Notes: a model not told the origin generated them from the letters alone. 64,000 nt of DNA from Clostridium moniliforme (GCF_017873235.1 NZ_JAGGJZ010000001.1:62001-126000); one strand, 5' to 3'. Shown: positions 48,082 through 58,291, counted from the first letter of the stretch. Numbers and translations are program-made.

Positions 48082-48798
48082 TTATTTGTTACTATCTCTT
48101 AACAATTTTTTATCTTCTTTACTAAGCTCTATTTTTTCAAATAAGTCTTTTCTCTTTTCTCTTGTACTTATTAAGGATTGCTTTCGTCTCCATTTTCTAA
48201 TATTTTCATGATGACCTGATAATAATATATCTGGAACTCTAATGCCTTCAAATTCCTCTGGTCTTGTATATTGAGGATACTCTAAAAGACCATTAGAAAA
48301 TGACTCTTCCATAAAACTTTCTTCTTTTCCTAAAACACCAGGTTTTAATCTAAGTACAGAATCTATTATAGGAATTGCAGCCATTTCTCCACCTGTTAAT
48401 ATAAAATCTCCTAAAGAAATTTCCATATCTATATAATTGTATATTCTTTCATCAATTCCCTCATAATGTCCGCATAAAAATATTAGTTCTTCTTCTTTTG
48501 CAAGTTCCTTTGAAATTGAATGATTAAATTTTCTTCCTCTTGGACCTAAAAAAACTACTTTACCTTTATTATTCTTTTTACATTCTCTTATTGTATCTAT
48601 AACTGGTTGAGGTGCCATAACCATTCCTGCACCACCACCATAAGGATAGTCATCAACTTTTTTATGTTTATTTTTAGTAAAGTCTCTTATATTCAAACAT
48701 TCAATATCAACAATTCCTCTCTCCTTTGCTTTTCCTATAATGCTATGATCAAATATAGAAAACATTTCAGGAAATAAAGTTAATATACTAATCTTCAT
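48082..48798 (-). CDS. trmD: tRNA (guanine-N1)-methyltransferase TrmD
   Basis: Methylates G37 next to the anticodon, preventing frameshifts. SPOUT fold with the start [32 protein letters not shown], and the knot [13 protein letters not shown]. 238 residues. It overlaps the 3' end of rimM by 11 bases. Confidence 0.97.
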   Translation of the reverse strand: MKISILTLFPEMFSIFDHSIIGKAKERGIVDIECLNIRDFTKNKHKKVDDYPYGGGAGMVMAPQPVIDTIRECKKNNKGKVVFLGPRGRKFNHSISKELAKEEELIFLCGHYEGIDERIYNYIDMEISLGDFILTGGEMAAIPIIDSVLRLKPGVLGKEESFMEESFSNGLLEYPQYTRPEEFEGIRVPDILLSGHHENIRKWRRKQSLISTREKRKDLFEKIELSKEDKKLLRDSNK

Positions 48799-49285
48799 CT
48801 TGCCATTCTCCCACAGGTCTTATAACAATTTTTTCATTTTCTAAATCTATATCTAAAACTATCGTTTTAAGTACTGGAATTAATAATTCCTTTGGTTCTC
48901 TTATCCAATAAACATCATTATTTTTTGTTTCTATAACATCATATATTGGTCCAAGATCCTTTCCCTCTGTATCAAAAACATGAATACCTATAAGATCTGT
49001 TACATAAAAAGTATCCTCTGGAAGTTCTGGTTCTCTCTCTCTTGGAACTTCTATTAATTTATTTTTATATTTTTCTGCATCATCAATGGAATTTATACCT
49101 TCAATTTTTAAAATAACTCTATCTTTTTGAAATTTAACTCCTTCAATAGCTCTTTCTACACCATCTATAAAAACAGTTCCATACCTTTTAAAATTATTAA
49201 CATCTGAAGTAGAAGGCATAACCTTAACTTCCCCTTTTAATCCATGGGTATTCACTATTTTTCCTACTCTAAAAAAGTTTTCCAA
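48788..49285 (-). CDS. rimM: Ribosome maturation factor RimM
   Basis: 16S rRNA processing factor that binds S19. The 165-residue protein starts with the typical [19 protein letters not shown], with a C-terminal PRC-barrel ([16 protein letters not shown]). The start is set at TTG 49285, six bases after GAGGTG; a GTG at 49294 is part of that ribosome binding site. Coupled to trmD by overlap. Confidence 0.95.
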   Translation of the reverse strand: MENFFRVGKIVNTHGLKGEVKVMPSTSDVNNFKRYGTVFIDGVERAIEGVKFQKDRVILKIEGINSIDDAEKYKNKLIEVPREREPELPEDTFYVTDLIGIHVFDTEGKDLGPIYDVIETKNNDVYWIREPKELLIPVLKTIVLDIDLENEKIVIRPVGEWQDED

Positions 49286-49410
49286 TAAATTCACCTCTTC
49301 TTATAATAACTTAAAAACATATTATTATTTTATATTATTTTTAAAATTTATAATACTACTTTATTATTTTATATTACAAGAATTTAATATTAAAAATTTT
49401 AAACTTTATA

Positions 49411-49439
49411 TAAAAAGAGTTAGGACAGGCCTAACTCTT
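49411..49439 (-). terminator. Terminator of rpsP-khpA
   Basis: A 10-bp perfect stem (AAGAGTTAGG 49415-49424 with 49430-49439) touches the khpA stop, followed by TTTTTATA on the minus strand. The remaining rimM upstream gap is A/T-only with no clear motif. Confidence 0.8.
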
Positions 49440-49667
49440 CTAAATAATTTCAACTACTACTCTTTTTTCTTCTTTTATTGCTGCAGCCTTTACTACGGTT
49501 CTAATAGCTTTTGCTATTCTTCCCTGTTTTCCAATAACTTTTCCCATATCTTCTGGTGCAACCCTAAGTTCTAGTATAATTGATTGCTCACCTGCAACTT
49601 CATTTACTTTAACTTCATCAGGATTATCCACAAGTGATTTAGCTATTACTTCAACTAATTCTTTCAT
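49440..49667 (-). CDS. khpA: KH domain RNA-binding protein KhpA (YlqC)
   Basis: A 75-residue single KH-domain protein; the GxxG loop is in [16 protein letters not shown]. In streptococci KhpA pairs with KhpB/Jag and affects division and envelope genes. Its RBS is weak (AGGA). It follows rpsP by 51 bases, the conserved rpsP-ylqC pair. Confidence 0.94.
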   Translation of the reverse strand: MKELVEVIAKSLVDNPDEVKVNEVAGEQSIILELRVAPEDMGKVIGKQGRIAKAIRTVVKAAAIKEEKRVVVEII

Positions 49668-49718
49668 AAGTGTCCTGCATTTAGTTTATGTACTATTTGC
49701 AGTATTCACCTCCTAAAA

Positions 49719-49964
49719 TTACTTGTTTAGGCCTGCCTTTACGAAAAGCTTCTTAACAACTTCTGTTGGTTGAGCACCATTTTGAAGCCATTTATTAGCT
49801 TTTTCTTCGTTGATTTTTATTTCAACTGGTTCTGAAACTGGATTGTAGTATCCGATTTCTTCGATGAATCTACCATCTCTTGGGCTTCTTGAATCAGCAA
49901 CAACTACTCTATAGAAAGGTGCTTTTTTAGCTCCCATTCTTCTTAATCTTATCTTTACTGCCAT
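49719..49964 (-). CDS. rpsP: 30S ribosomal protein S16
   Basis: S16 is an early 30S assembly protein. 81 residues with [29 protein letters not shown]-type start ([18 protein letters not shown]) and [18 protein letters not shown] 49964 is supported by AGGAGGTG; a start 12 bases upstream is inside that region. It follows ffh by 35 bases. Confidence 0.98.
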   Translation of the reverse strand: MAVKIRLRRMGAKKAPFYRVVVADSRSPRDGRFIEEIGYYNPVSEPVEIKINEEKANKWLQNGAQPTEVVKKLFVKAGLNK

Positions 49965-49999
49965 TTTAAATTTCACCTCCTTTAAATAATAATTATATA

Positions 50000-51355
50000 T
50001 TAACTCATAAAAGGCATTTTACCAAAGAGACCTTTTTTAGCTCCCTTTTGAAATGATTTCATTTGTTTCATGTTTTTCCTCATCATTTCATATCCTTTAA
50101 TAAGTTTATTAACATCTTGAATTGTTGAACCTGAACCCTTTGCAATTCTTTTCTTTCTTGAAGAGTTACTAATTACAAGGGAAGGATTCTTTCTTTCCTT
50201 TGCTGTCATCGAAAGAATTATAGCCTTAACTTTTTCCATTTGCTTTTGCCCTTGGTCAAAGTCAATTCCTTTTAATTCTTTAGAATTAACACCTGGAATC
50301 ATCTCCATTAATTTATTTAGTGGTCCAAGTTTTTTCATTTGTTCCATTGCTGTCAAATAATCTTCAAAATTAAGACCTTGGCCCATCATTTTCTTAGTAA
50401 AATCAGCTGCTTCTTCTTCATTAATTGCAGATTGTGCTTTTTCAATAAGAGATAATACATCTCCCATCCCTAATATTCTTGATGCCATTCTATCTGGATG
50501 GAATACTTCAAAATCATTCATCTTTTCACCAACACCAATAAATTTTATTGGCTTTTCAGTTATAGATCTAATTGAAAGTGCAGCTCCACCTCTTGTATCA
50601 CCATCTAGTTTAGTTAAAATAACTCCTGATATATCAAGATCATTATTAAAACTTTCTGCAACATTAACTGCATCTTGTCCTGTCATAGAATCTACTACAA
50701 GTAAGATTTCTGATGGATTTACAACTTCTTTTACTTCTTTTAATTCTTCCATTAAGCCTTCATCTATATGTAGTCTTCCGGCTGTATCTATAATAACTAC
50801 GTTATTTCCATTATCTTTTGCATACTTTATACCAGCCTTTGCAATATTAACTGCCTTTTCTTTGTCTCCCATAGAGAAAACTGGTATATCTATTTGTTTT
50901 CCCACAACTTGTAATTGCTTAATAGCTGCAGGTCTATAAATATCACATGCTACAAGAAGCGGTTTTTTATTATTCTTTCTAAGATTTAATGCTAGCTTAC
51001 CACACATTGTAGTTTTACCAGCTCCTTGAAGTCCTACAAGCATTATTACTGTAGTTCCACTGCTTGAATAATTTATTTTACTTTCGCTTCCTCCCATAAG
51101 TTCAGTAAGTTCATCGTTAACTATTTTAATTACTTGTTGTCCTGGTGTCAAGCTTTGCAACACATCGCTTCCAACGCATTTTTCTCCAACACTTTTAACA
51201 AACTTTTTTACTACTTTATAGTTAACATCAGCTTCTAATAAAGCAAGTTTTACTTCCCTCATAGCTTCTTTAATATCTTTTTCATTAAGCTTACCCTTAC
51301 CTCTTAATTTCTTAAAGGTATTTTGAAGCTTTTCTGATAATCCCTCAAAAGCCAT
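50000..51355 (-). CDS. ffh: Signal recognition particle protein Ffh
   Basis: SRP54 GTPase that captures signal sequences as they leave the ribosome. N and G domains with [40 protein letters not shown] and [13 protein letters not shown]; the methionine-rich M domain occupies the last 150 residues ([18 protein letters not shown]). 451 residues. Clusters with its receptor ftsY and with ylxM. Confidence 0.98.
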   Translation of the reverse strand: MAFEGLSEKLQNTFKKLRGKGKLNEKDIKEAMREVKLALLEADVNYKVVKKFVKSVGEKCVGSDVLQSLTPGQQVIKIVNDELTELMGGSESKINYSSSGTTVIMLVGLQGAGKTTMCGKLALNLRKNNKKPLLVACDIYRPAAIKQLQVVGKQIDIPVFSMGDKEKAVNIAKAGIKYAKDNGNNVVIIDTAGRLHIDEGLMEELKEVKEVVNPSEILLVVDSMTGQDAVNVAESFNNDLDISGVILTKLDGDTRGGAALSIRSITEKPIKFIGVGEKMNDFEVFHPDRMASRILGMGDVLSLIEKAQSAINEEEAADFTKKMMGQGLNFEDYLTAMEQMKKLGPLNKLMEMIPGVNSKELKGIDFDQGQKQMEKVKAIILSMTAKERKNPSLVISNSSRKKRIAKGSGSTIQDVNKLIKGYEMMRKNMKQMKSFQKGAKKGLFGKMPFMS

Positions 51356-51370
51356 ATTAAACCTCCTATG

Positions 51371-51703
51371 TTATAAATCTTCTAGTTCTTTCTTTAGCAT
51401 ATCACATTCTTTATCAGAAATAGAATACTTTTTTTTAAAGTTTTTTAGAAGTTTTATAATTTTTTCTTCTCGATTTATACTCTTTTGAAGTAAATTCAAT
51501 TTACTCTCATAAGTTAAAAGTTGTTTATAACATCTTTTAAGTAAATCATGAATGGCTTGACGACTTGTGTTGTTTAATTCAGCAATTTCAGCTAAGGATA
51601 AGTCATCTTCAAAATAAAGTTCCATGATATTTTTTTGCTTTTCAGTTAATAATGGTTTATAAAAATCCATTAATAATGAAATCTCAACCCTATCTTCCAT
51701 CAT
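51371..51703 (-). CDS. ylxM: YlxM family helix-turn-helix protein
   Basis: A 110-residue UPF0122 protein with a sigma-70 region 4-like helix-turn-helix (EDDLSLAEIAELNNTSRQAI). In streptococci YlxM binds the SRP and modulates FtsY-Ffh GTPase activity; a role in DNA binding is not shown. Two adjacent ATG codons are possible. Ffh starts 16 bases later, so the two are co-transcribed. Confidence 0.92.
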   Translation of the reverse strand: MMEDRVEISLLMDFYKPLLTEKQKNIMELYFEDDLSLAEIAELNNTSRQAIHDLLKRCYKQLLTYESKLNLLQKSINREEKIIKLLKNFKKKYSISDKECDMLKKELEDL

Positions 51704-51746
51704 ATAATCACCTTACCCACAAAAGAGATAATAACAGATATATTTT

Positions 51747-51776
51747 AAGGTGTCAAGTATTTTTACTTAACACCTT
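51747..51776 (-). terminator. Hairpin after ftsY
   Basis: A 13-bp stem (51747-51759 with 51764-51776, one G-U in RNA) lies 10 bases past the ftsY stop; the T-tract is modest, so some read-through to ylxM-ffh is possible. Confidence 0.65.
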
Positions 51777-51785
51777 TGAAAATTT

Positions 51786-52700
51786 TTAAAATAATGCTTC
51801 TGCAAAACTTTCTGCATCAAATTTTTGAAGATCATCTATACCTTCACCAACACCAATATATTTAACTGGTATATTAAGAGATTGTTTTATTGATATAACA
51901 ACTCCACCCTTTGCAGTTCCATCTAATTTTGTTAATATAATTCCATCAATAGGGCAAGCCTCCATAAATTGCTTAGCTTGAATAACTGCATTTTGTCCTG
52001 TTGTTCCATCTAAAACAAGAAGAGTTTGCTTTTTAGCCTCTCCATACTCTCTATCTATTATTCTATTTATTTTTGAAAGCTCATTCATTAAGTTTTTCTT
52101 ATTATGAAGTCTTCCTGCTGTATCACAAATTAAAACATCTACATTTCTAGCTTTTGCAGCTTGAACTGCATCAAAGACAACTGCCGCTGGATCTGAACCT
52201 TCATTTTGTTTAACTATATCAACATGTGCTCTTTCGCTCCAAACTTCTAATTGATCAATAGCTGCTGCTCTAAATGTATCAGCCGCTGCAAGTAAAACTT
52301 TCTTACCTTCTTGTTTATTTTTAGCTGCAAGTTTTCCTATTGAAGTTGTTTTACCTACACCATTTACCCCAATTACAAGTAAAACTTCTTTTTTGTTTTC
52401 TTCATCATTTTCTTCATTATCGCCTTCTAAAAGCATATCTCTTATTACTTCTTTAAGTGCTGGCTTTACCATTTGAGGATCATTTATCTTTTCTTTTCTA
52501 ATTTTAACTTTCAATCTATCTATAATTTCAATAGTTGTATCCATTCCAATATCTGAAATTATTAATATTTCTTCTAATTCTTCATATAAATCATCATCTA
52601 TAGTTACAGCTAAATTTAAAGCCTCATTAATTTTATCTTGTAATCCATCTCTAGTTTTACTTAATCCTGTTTTTAATTTTTCAAATAATTTTCCAAACAT
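51786..52700 (-). CDS. ftsY: Signal recognition particle receptor FtsY
   Basis: Membrane-side GTPase partner of Ffh. NG domain only: LVIGVNGVGKTTSIGKLAA, DTFRAAAIDQLEVW, CDTAGRLHNKKNLM and TKLDGTAKGG. It has the short N-terminus typical of Firmicutes and lacks the acidic A-domain of E. coli. 304 residues, 24 bases after smc. Confidence 0.97.
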   Translation of the reverse strand: MFGKLFEKLKTGLSKTRDGLQDKINEALNLAVTIDDDLYEELEEILIISDIGMDTTIEIIDRLKVKIRKEKINDPQMVKPALKEVIRDMLLEGDNEENDEENKKEVLLVIGVNGVGKTTSIGKLAAKNKQEGKKVLLAAADTFRAAAIDQLEVWSERAHVDIVKQNEGSDPAAVVFDAVQAAKARNVDVLICDTAGRLHNKKNLMNELSKINRIIDREYGEAKKQTLLVLDGTTGQNAVIQAKQFMEACPIDGIILTKLDGTAKGGVVISIKQSLNIPVKYIGVGEGIDDLQKFDAESFAEALF

Positions 52701-52724
52701 CTCAAGTCCTCCAATTTTAAATAT

Positions 52725-55700
52725 TTATTTTGTCAAATCAACAGATACAACTTTAGAAATTCCCTTTTCTTCCATTGTGATTCCATACATTATATCACTT
52801 ACTTCCATAGTTCCTTTTCTATGAGTAATTACTATAAATTGAATATTTTTTTCTGAAAACTTCTTTAAAAATTCTGCATATCTATAAACATTTGCATCAT
52901 CTAATGCAGCTTCAATTTCATCTAATATACAAAATGGTGTTGGTTTCATCTTTAATATTCCAAAAAGTAATGCTATTGCAGATAATACCTTTTCTCCTCC
53001 AGACATTAAATTTATATTTTGAAGTTTCTTTCCTGGAGGCATAACATTTATTTCAATATTACAAGTAAGCTCATCACCTTCTCCTAAAATAAGTTCAGCA
53101 CTTCCACCTTTAAATAGTTCTCTAAAAGTTTCATTAAAATTTTTATTTAATATTTTAAAATTCTCATTAAATAAAACTTTCATTTTTGATGTCATTTCTG
53201 AAATAACAGAAATAAGTTCTTCTTTTGCTTTTTCTAAGTCTTGTTCCTGAGAAGTCATAAAATTATATTTTTCACTAACCTCTTCATATTCTGAAATAGC
53301 AGCAAGATTTACTGTTCCAAGGGAAGAAATTCTTCTTTTAATTGAATGTACATTTTCTTTAAAAAGAACTAAATTTTCAATAGGCTTTGCTATTTCTAAT
53401 GCTTCTTCATAAGTTAGATCAAGTTCTTCATTAAGCTTTTTATAATAATTTTCTATTTCCATTTCACTTTTAGCTTTAAGAATTTCTCTTTTATTAAGTT
53501 CTCCCTCTTCTTTGTTTATTATTTCTCTCATTTCTATAATTAAACTATCAATTTTTCTAAACTCTTCTTTAAATTTTATTTTATTTATCTCATCTTCTTT
53601 AAATATTTCTTCAAGTATAATTATTCTTTTAGAATTTTCCTCTATAATATTTTTCTTTTCTTCTATTTCTTTTTTACTTCTATTTATATCTTCTAAAGCT
53701 TCTTTATTTTCTTTTTTTATTTTTTCAATTTTTAATTCTCCATCTTTAAATTCATTATCTTTTCTTATAATTTCATTTATTTTATTTTGAATATCTGCAT
53801 CCGCTGAAGCCTTTGCTATTCTTACATCTGTTAATTTTAAGTTATATTCTTTAATATATTCTTTTTCTTTTTCAATAATATTTTCAAGTTCAACGGCTCT
53901 TTCTTTATTTAATGAATTTTCATCTGTTAGCTTATTAAGATTATACTCATATTCTTCTAATTTTTTATTTAAAGATAAAATTTCTTCATCTAAAGATTTT
54001 TTTTCATCTTGTAATGAATTTAAATTAATATTTAATTTTTTTATTTCATTTTCTAAATTTGATAATTCACTTTTATTAGTAACTATTTCTATCTTTATTT
54101 CATGAGCTTTATCAGTATAATTTAGTATTTTTTCATCAATAGTTTTTCTTTCATTTTTTAATTTTTCTAATTCTTTAGAAAGACTTTCTAGTATTTCCTT
54201 TTCAATTGAAATTCTTTTTTTAAGATCATCAATTTCTCTTTTTCTACTTAGTATGTTTGAAGCTTTCCCTTTTATACTTCCCCCTGTTAATGCACCACCT
54301 GCATTTAAAACTTCCCCTTCTAATGTTACAATTCTATTTTTATAATTAGTAATCTTTGCAATTTTAAAAGCACTCTCCATATTAGTGCATATTAAAGTAC
54401 GACCTAAAGAATAATCCATGATTTTTGTATACTTACTATCAAATTTGACTATTTCAGATGCAATTCCTAAATATCCATCTATTTCTTTAACTCTATTATC
54501 AATAATTATTCTCTTACCATTTATTATGTTAAGAGGAAGAAAGGTTATTCTACCTAACTTATTTTTCTTTAAGTATTCAATTAAATCCTTCGCAACATTC
54601 TCAGTGTCAGTAATTACATTTGAAATAGCAGATCCTAAAGAAGTTTCTATTGCAGTTTCATATCCTTTTGGAACTTCAAAAATTTCTCCAAGTACTTCTA
54701 TTCCTTTTGTATGAGGGGTTAAATTTTTAGAAACACTTTCCATTAGGTTTTTAAGAGACCTATTATATCCTTCATATTGATTTTCAAGACCTTCTAATAT
54801 TGTCTTATTAGCTTGCAATTTACTTAAAGATATATTTTTAGCCTTTATTTCATTTTCCTTTTTAGAAAAAATATTATTAAGTTTTCCTAAACTTTGCTTA
54901 TTTGAATAAAGTTTTTCTTTTAAAATTTCAAATTCTTTTTCTTCTGATTCAATTTTTAACTTTAATCCATTAAAACTGGATCTATTTATTTTTATATTAC
55001 TATCAATATTTTTTAAAGATGAATCTATTCTATCTTTTCTTTCTTCTTTTCCTTTTATATTACTTTTTACTTCAGTTATTTTATTTTTTATATTAGAATT
55101 TCCTCTTAATAACTCTAATTCATTATTTTTTAAAGTTTTAAGTTCATATTCTAAATTATTTATTTTTAAATTTAAAGCTTTATTTTTTTCTTCTAATTTT
55201 AAAATTTCTTCATTTATATTTTTTTCTTCTTCTTTTTTATTTAACAACTGCTTTTGTAATAGTTCTTTTTCTTTATGTAAATCTGTATTTTTACTATTAA
55301 TTCCATATTCTTCGAATTTATTTTTTTCTAAAATACTATTTAAATTTTTTATTCTTTCATTAAAAAGTTCAATATCACTTTTAGCCTTTGTTATATCTTC
55401 TTTTTTTGTAAAATATTCAAGTTTTTTATCTGTTGTTTTTCTGTCTAACTCTTCAATATTTTCTTCTATATTTTTTAAATCTTCTCTTTTTAATTTTAAT
55501 TTTTCTTTTTTTAAATTTATTTCTTTTATTCTATTATTTAAATCTTCATTAAAAACATTTAAATCTTTTTCTATATTTTTAATAGTATTTACTATTAAAG
55601 AAACTTCTTTCTCCCTTAATTCATTAGATAAATCTTTAAATTTTAATGCTTTTTCCATTTCAATTTTTAAAGGCTCTAATCTTTCTTCATAAGTTGAAAT

Positions 55701-56282
55701 TATATCTCTTATTCTTACTAAATTATCATCTGTATTAGACAACTTTTTTTCTGCTTCATTTTTTCTATACTTATATTTAACAATTCCAGCCGCTTCCTCT
55801 AATAAAGCCCTTCTGTCTTCTGCTTTTCCACTAAGTATAGCTTCTATTTTACCTTGTCCAATAAGTGAATATCCTTCTTTACCAATACCTGTATCCATAA
55901 AAAGATTTATTATATCTTTAAGTCTACATTTATTATTATTTAATAAGTATTCAGTTTCTCCAGATCTGAAAATTCTCCTAGTTACTTTCACCTCATTATA
56001 ATCAGTTTTTAAAACTTCATCTGAATTATCTAATGTAATAGATACTTGAGCTAATCCAAGAGGTTTTCTATATTGAGTGCCTGAAAAAATTACATCCTCC
56101 ATTTTTCCACCTCTAAGAGTTTTTACACTCTGTTCACCAAGAACCCACCTTACAGCATCTGAAATATTACTTTTACCACTACCATTAGGTCCTACAACTG
56201 CTGTAACACCTTTTTTAAATTTAAATTCTGTTTTATCAGCAAAGGATTTAAATCCTCTAAGTTCTAAAGATTTTAAAAACAA
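52725..56282 (-). CDS. smc: Chromosome segregation protein SMC
   Basis: Condensin ATPase that organises and segregates the chromosome with ScpA and ScpB. The N-terminal head has Walker A VVGPNGSGKSNISDAVRWVL; two long coiled coils flank a hinge near residues 510-670 (EILGEIFEVPKGYETAIE-like, with GGALTGGSIKGK). The C-terminal head has the ABC signature NLMSGGEKVLSAIALLFG and Walker B CILDEIEAALDDAN. Start is set at TTG 56282 (MFLKSLELRGFKSF, the usual N-terminus), eight bases after GGGAG. 1185 residues. A small membrane ORF precedes it. Confidence 0.97.
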   Translation of the reverse strand: MFLKSLELRGFKSFADKTEFKFKKGVTAVVGPNGSGKSNISDAVRWVLGEQSVKTLRGGKMEDVIFSGTQYRKPLGLAQVSITLDNSDEVLKTDYNEVKVTRRIFRSGETEYLLNNNKCRLKDIINLFMDTGIGKEGYSLIGQGKIEAILSGKAEDRRALLEEAAGIVKYKYRKNEAEKKLSNTDDNLVRIRDIISTYEERLEPLKIEMEKALKFKDLSNELREKEVSLIVNTIKNIEKDLNVFNEDLNNRIKEINLKKEKLKLKREDLKNIEENIEELDRKTTDKKLEYFTKKEDITKAKSDIELFNERIKNLNSILEKNKFEEYGINSKNTDLHKEKELLQKQLLNKKEEEKNINEEILKLEEKNKALNLKINNLEYELKTLKNNELELLRGNSNIKNKITEVKSNIKGKEERKDRIDSSLKNIDSNIKINRSSFNGLKLKIESEEKEFEILKEKLYSNKQSLGKLNNIFSKKENEIKAKNISLSKLQANKTILEGLENQYEGYNRSLKNLMESVSKNLTPHTKGIEVLGEIFEVPKGYETAIETSLGSAISNVITDTENVAKDLIEYLKKNKLGRITFLPLNIINGKRIIIDNRVKEIDGYLGIASEIVKFDSKYTKIMDYSLGRTLICTNMESAFKIAKITNYKNRIVTLEGEVLNAGGALTGGSIKGKASNILSRKREIDDLKKRISIEKEILESLSKELEKLKNERKTIDEKILNYTDKAHEIKIEIVTNKSELSNLENEIKKLNINLNSLQDEKKSLDEEILSLNKKLEEYEYNLNKLTDENSLNKERAVELENIIEKEKEYIKEYNLKLTDVRIAKASADADIQNKINEIIRKDNEFKDGELKIEKIKKENKEALEDINRSKKEIEEKKNIIEENSKRIIILEEIFKEDEINKIKFKEEFRKIDSLIIEMREIINKEEGELNKREILKAKSEMEIENYYKKLNEELDLTYEEALEIAKPIENLVLFKENVHSIKRRISSLGTVNLAAISEYEEVSEKYNFMTSQEQDLEKAKEELISVISEMTSKMKVLFNENFKILNKNFNETFRELFKGGSAELILGEGDELTCNIEINVMPPGKKLQNINLMSGGEKVLSAIALLFGILKMKPTPFCILDEIEAALDDANVYRYAEFLKKFSEKNIQFIVITHRKGTMEVSDIMYGITMEEKGISKVVSVDLTK

Positions 56283-56297
56283 GCACTCCACTCCCTA

Positions 56298-56390
56298 TTA
56301 TAAAAATATTGGTATTAAGGTTACTAAAAATACTAAAACTAAAAATATAGCAAGGGCAACTTGCACTTTTTCTCTAGTTTTTTTTCTCAA
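56298..56390 (-). CDS. Small membrane ORF of 30 residues upstream of smc
   Basis: An ORF too short for normal gene calling: TTG 56390 with AGAGGTG six bases upstream, ending TAA at 56298, seven bases before the smc region. The product has a basic head (MRKKTREKVQVA) and a single hydrophobic helix (LAIFLVLVFLVTLIPIFL). Good ribosome binding site, positive-inside pattern and tight spacing support translation. No known family is assigned; very short Firmicute membrane proteins of this shape exist. Function unknown; coding status is inferred. Confidence 0.55.
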   Translation of the reverse strand: MRKKTREKVQVALAIFLVLVFLVTLIPIFL

Positions 56391-56440
56391 ATAAATCACC
56401 TCTAATTTAACGTTATATTAAATATTAACAATAATGGCAC

Positions 56441-56465
56441 AAAACGAGAGTTTCCTCTCGCTTTT
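56441..56465 (-). terminator. Terminator of rnc-radical SAM unit
   Basis: CGAGAG (56445-56450) pairs with CTCTCG (56455-56460), extended by A/T pairs, with TTTTG on the minus strand, just after the radical SAM stop. Confidence 0.75.
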
Positions 56466-56466
56466 A

Positions 56467-57492
56467 TTATATCATTATTTTTTTTTCATATTTTCCTTTA
56501 ATAATTATAGTTCCTCTATTAATATTGTCTTCTACTTTTACTTTTAAATTATAACCTGCATCTTTAAGTTTATTAAAATATATTTTTTTGTTAGCATAAA
56601 GTTTGCTTAGATCTTTATTGTTAATTAAAATAGTACAAACTTCATCTTTACTAATTTCATCTCTTATTTTATCTATAATTAAACTACTTTCAACAAGTTC
56701 TCTAAAAGCTGGATGAAATGGTCCATCTACTATATCTTTACCAGTATTTATTGTATCAGTTGGTTGAAGACCTATTCTTATAACATTTACTCTTGCTTCA
56801 TTAAAGATACTATATATCTCTTTACTTACTTCTACAGCTTTTTCTAATGTATATGGAGTATAATCTCCTCTTAAATACATTTTTTCCATAGGAGTATCTT
56901 TTATAACAAGAGATGGATATATTCTTACAATATCAGGTTCCATTTTTAAAGAATCCATTGCACTTTTTATATCCTTTTCTGGATTTGACTTTGGAAGTCC
57001 AGGCATTAATTGATGCCCTAAAGTTATTCCATACTCCTTTATAAGTCTTGATGCATTAATAGCATCTAAAACTGTATGTCCTCTTCCAGCAGCTACTAAT
57101 ACCTCATCATCTAAAGATTGTATACCAAGTTCTATTATATCTACGCTATATTCTTTTAAATAACTTAATATATAGTCATTTATGTAATCTGGTCTTGTAG
57201 ACATTCTAATCTTTTTGACTATTCCTCTATCTTTATAAGCTTTAGCAACTTTTAATAGTTCTCTTTGTTTTTCTTCTCTTATAGCTGTAAAAGTTCCTCC
57301 AAAAAAAGATACTTCTATAATTGCGTCTTTATTTTCTATTGTTTCATAATACTCTTCTATAATATTTTTAACCTTTTCAGCATCTACTCTGTCTTTGACA
57401 CCAGTTATTCTATCTTGATTACAAAATACACAATTATGCGGACATCCCTCATGTGGAACAAATATAGGTATAATGTAATGTTCTTTACTCAT
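56467..57492 (-). CDS. Radical SAM protein, Elp3/HemN-like
   Basis: A 341-residue radical SAM enzyme with the cluster site HEGCPHNCVFCNQDRI near the N-terminus and SAM-binding blocks SFFGGTFTAIREEKQ and VDIIELGIQSLDDEVL. The core resembles the Elp3/coproporphyrinogen oxidase branch, but there is no acetyltransferase domain, so it is not Elp3 itself. It is typically found beside rnc and smc in clostridia. The start overlaps the rnc stop by 8 bases. The reaction is unknown. Confidence 0.85.
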   Translation of the reverse strand: MSKEHYIIPIFVPHEGCPHNCVFCNQDRITGVKDRVDAEKVKNIIEEYYETIENKDAIIEVSFFGGTFTAIREEKQRELLKVAKAYKDRGIVKKIRMSTRPDYINDYILSYLKEYSVDIIELGIQSLDDEVLVAAGRGHTVLDAINASRLIKEYGITLGHQLMPGLPKSNPEKDIKSAMDSLKMEPDIVRIYPSLVIKDTPMEKMYLRGDYTPYTLEKAVEVSKEIYSIFNEARVNVIRIGLQPTDTINTGKDIVDGPFHPAFRELVESSLIIDKIRDEISKDEVCTILINNKDLSKLYANKKIYFNKLKDAGYNLKVKVEDNINRGTIIIKGKYEKKIMI

Positions 57493-58183
57493 CTATTGCC
57501 CCCATCCTTTTCAAAGCTTGTTTTGCAGAAGCCTGCTCTGCTTCTTTTTTAGAGTATCCTTCTCCTTCTCCCATACATTCACCATTTATAATTACTTTAG
57601 TGAAAAATTTTCTTCTATGAGGTGGACCTTCAAATTTTACTAAATCATATACTATGTTTACTTCACCATTTTTTTGCAAATGTTCTTGAAGCTTTGTTTT
57701 AAAATCTAAAATTATTTTATTTTCTATTGCTTTGTTTATTATGTCTTTAAACTGATTTAAAATAAATTCTCTAGTAAACTCTAATCCTTTATCTAAATAT
57801 ATTGCAGCTATTACAGCTTCTACTGCATCAGCTTGTATTGAAGTCCTATTTCTTCCCCCTGTAAGTTCTTCACCTTTACTCATTCTAATAAAACTACCTA
57901 AATTTAATTTTTTAGCAATTTCAAATAAAGAATTTTCACAAACTATAAGACTTCTAATCTTAGTTAATTCCCCTTCTGCTTTATCCTTATAATTAATAAA
58001 TAAATATTCAGTTATACATAATTGTAAAACAGAATCACCTAAAAATTCTAATCTTTCATTATACTCAACGTCCTTATATTGATTTGCAAAAGAACTATGT
58101 GTTAACGCCGCTTTTAAATAACTTAGATTAGTGAAACTCACTCCAAGTGAGTTTTCAAACTCTTTCAATTTTAATTTACTCAT
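57485..58183 (-). CDS. rnc: Ribonuclease III
   Basis: Double-strand-specific endonuclease that processes rRNA precursors and structured mRNAs. The catalytic signature NERLEFLGDSVLQLCITEYL is present, with the second acidic cluster in IQADAVEAVIAAIYLDKG; a C-terminal dsRNA-binding domain follows (KLQEHLQKNGEVNIVYDL, GYSKKEAEQASAKQAL). ATG 58183 follows GAGGAG; an in-frame GTG nine bases upstream overlaps that site. 232 residues. A long stem-loop stands immediately upstream of the ribosome binding site. Confidence 0.97.
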   Translation of the reverse strand: MSKLKLKEFENSLGVSFTNLSYLKAALTHSSFANQYKDVEYNERLEFLGDSVLQLCITEYLFINYKDKAEGELTKIRSLIVCENSLFEIAKKLNLGSFIRMSKGEELTGGRNRTSIQADAVEAVIAAIYLDKGLEFTREFILNQFKDIINKAIENKIILDFKTKLQEHLQKNGEVNIVYDLVKFEGPPHRRKFFTKVIINGECMGEGEGYSKKEAEQASAKQALKRMGAIDE

Positions 58184-58199
58184 TTTATACACTCCTCTA

Positions 58200-58246
58200 A
58201 GTTTATTCTTCAGTTTGCTTTAGGTAAACAAATTCAAGAATAAACT
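58200..58246 (-). ncRNA. Long 5' UTR hairpin of rnc, candidate RNase III target
   Basis: AGTTTATTCTT (58200-58210) pairs perfectly over 11 bp with AAGAATAAACT (58236-58246), with an inner GUUU/AAAC helix, 4 bases upstream of the GAGGAG of rnc. E. coli RNase III cleaves a stem in its own leader to lower its expression; this hairpin is in the right place for the same, but that is inference. It lacks a T-tract, so it is not an obvious terminator. Confidence 0.5.
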
Positions 58247-58263
58247 ATTTAATTTTAAAATAT

Positions 58264-58290
58264 AAAATCCCGCAAAATGAGCGGGATTTT
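58264..58290 (-). terminator. Terminator of acpP
   Basis: A 10-bp perfect stem (AAAATCCCGC 58264-58273 with 58281-58290) lies directly after the acpP stop, followed by a T-rich tract. Confidence 0.85.
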
Positions 58291-58291
58291 A

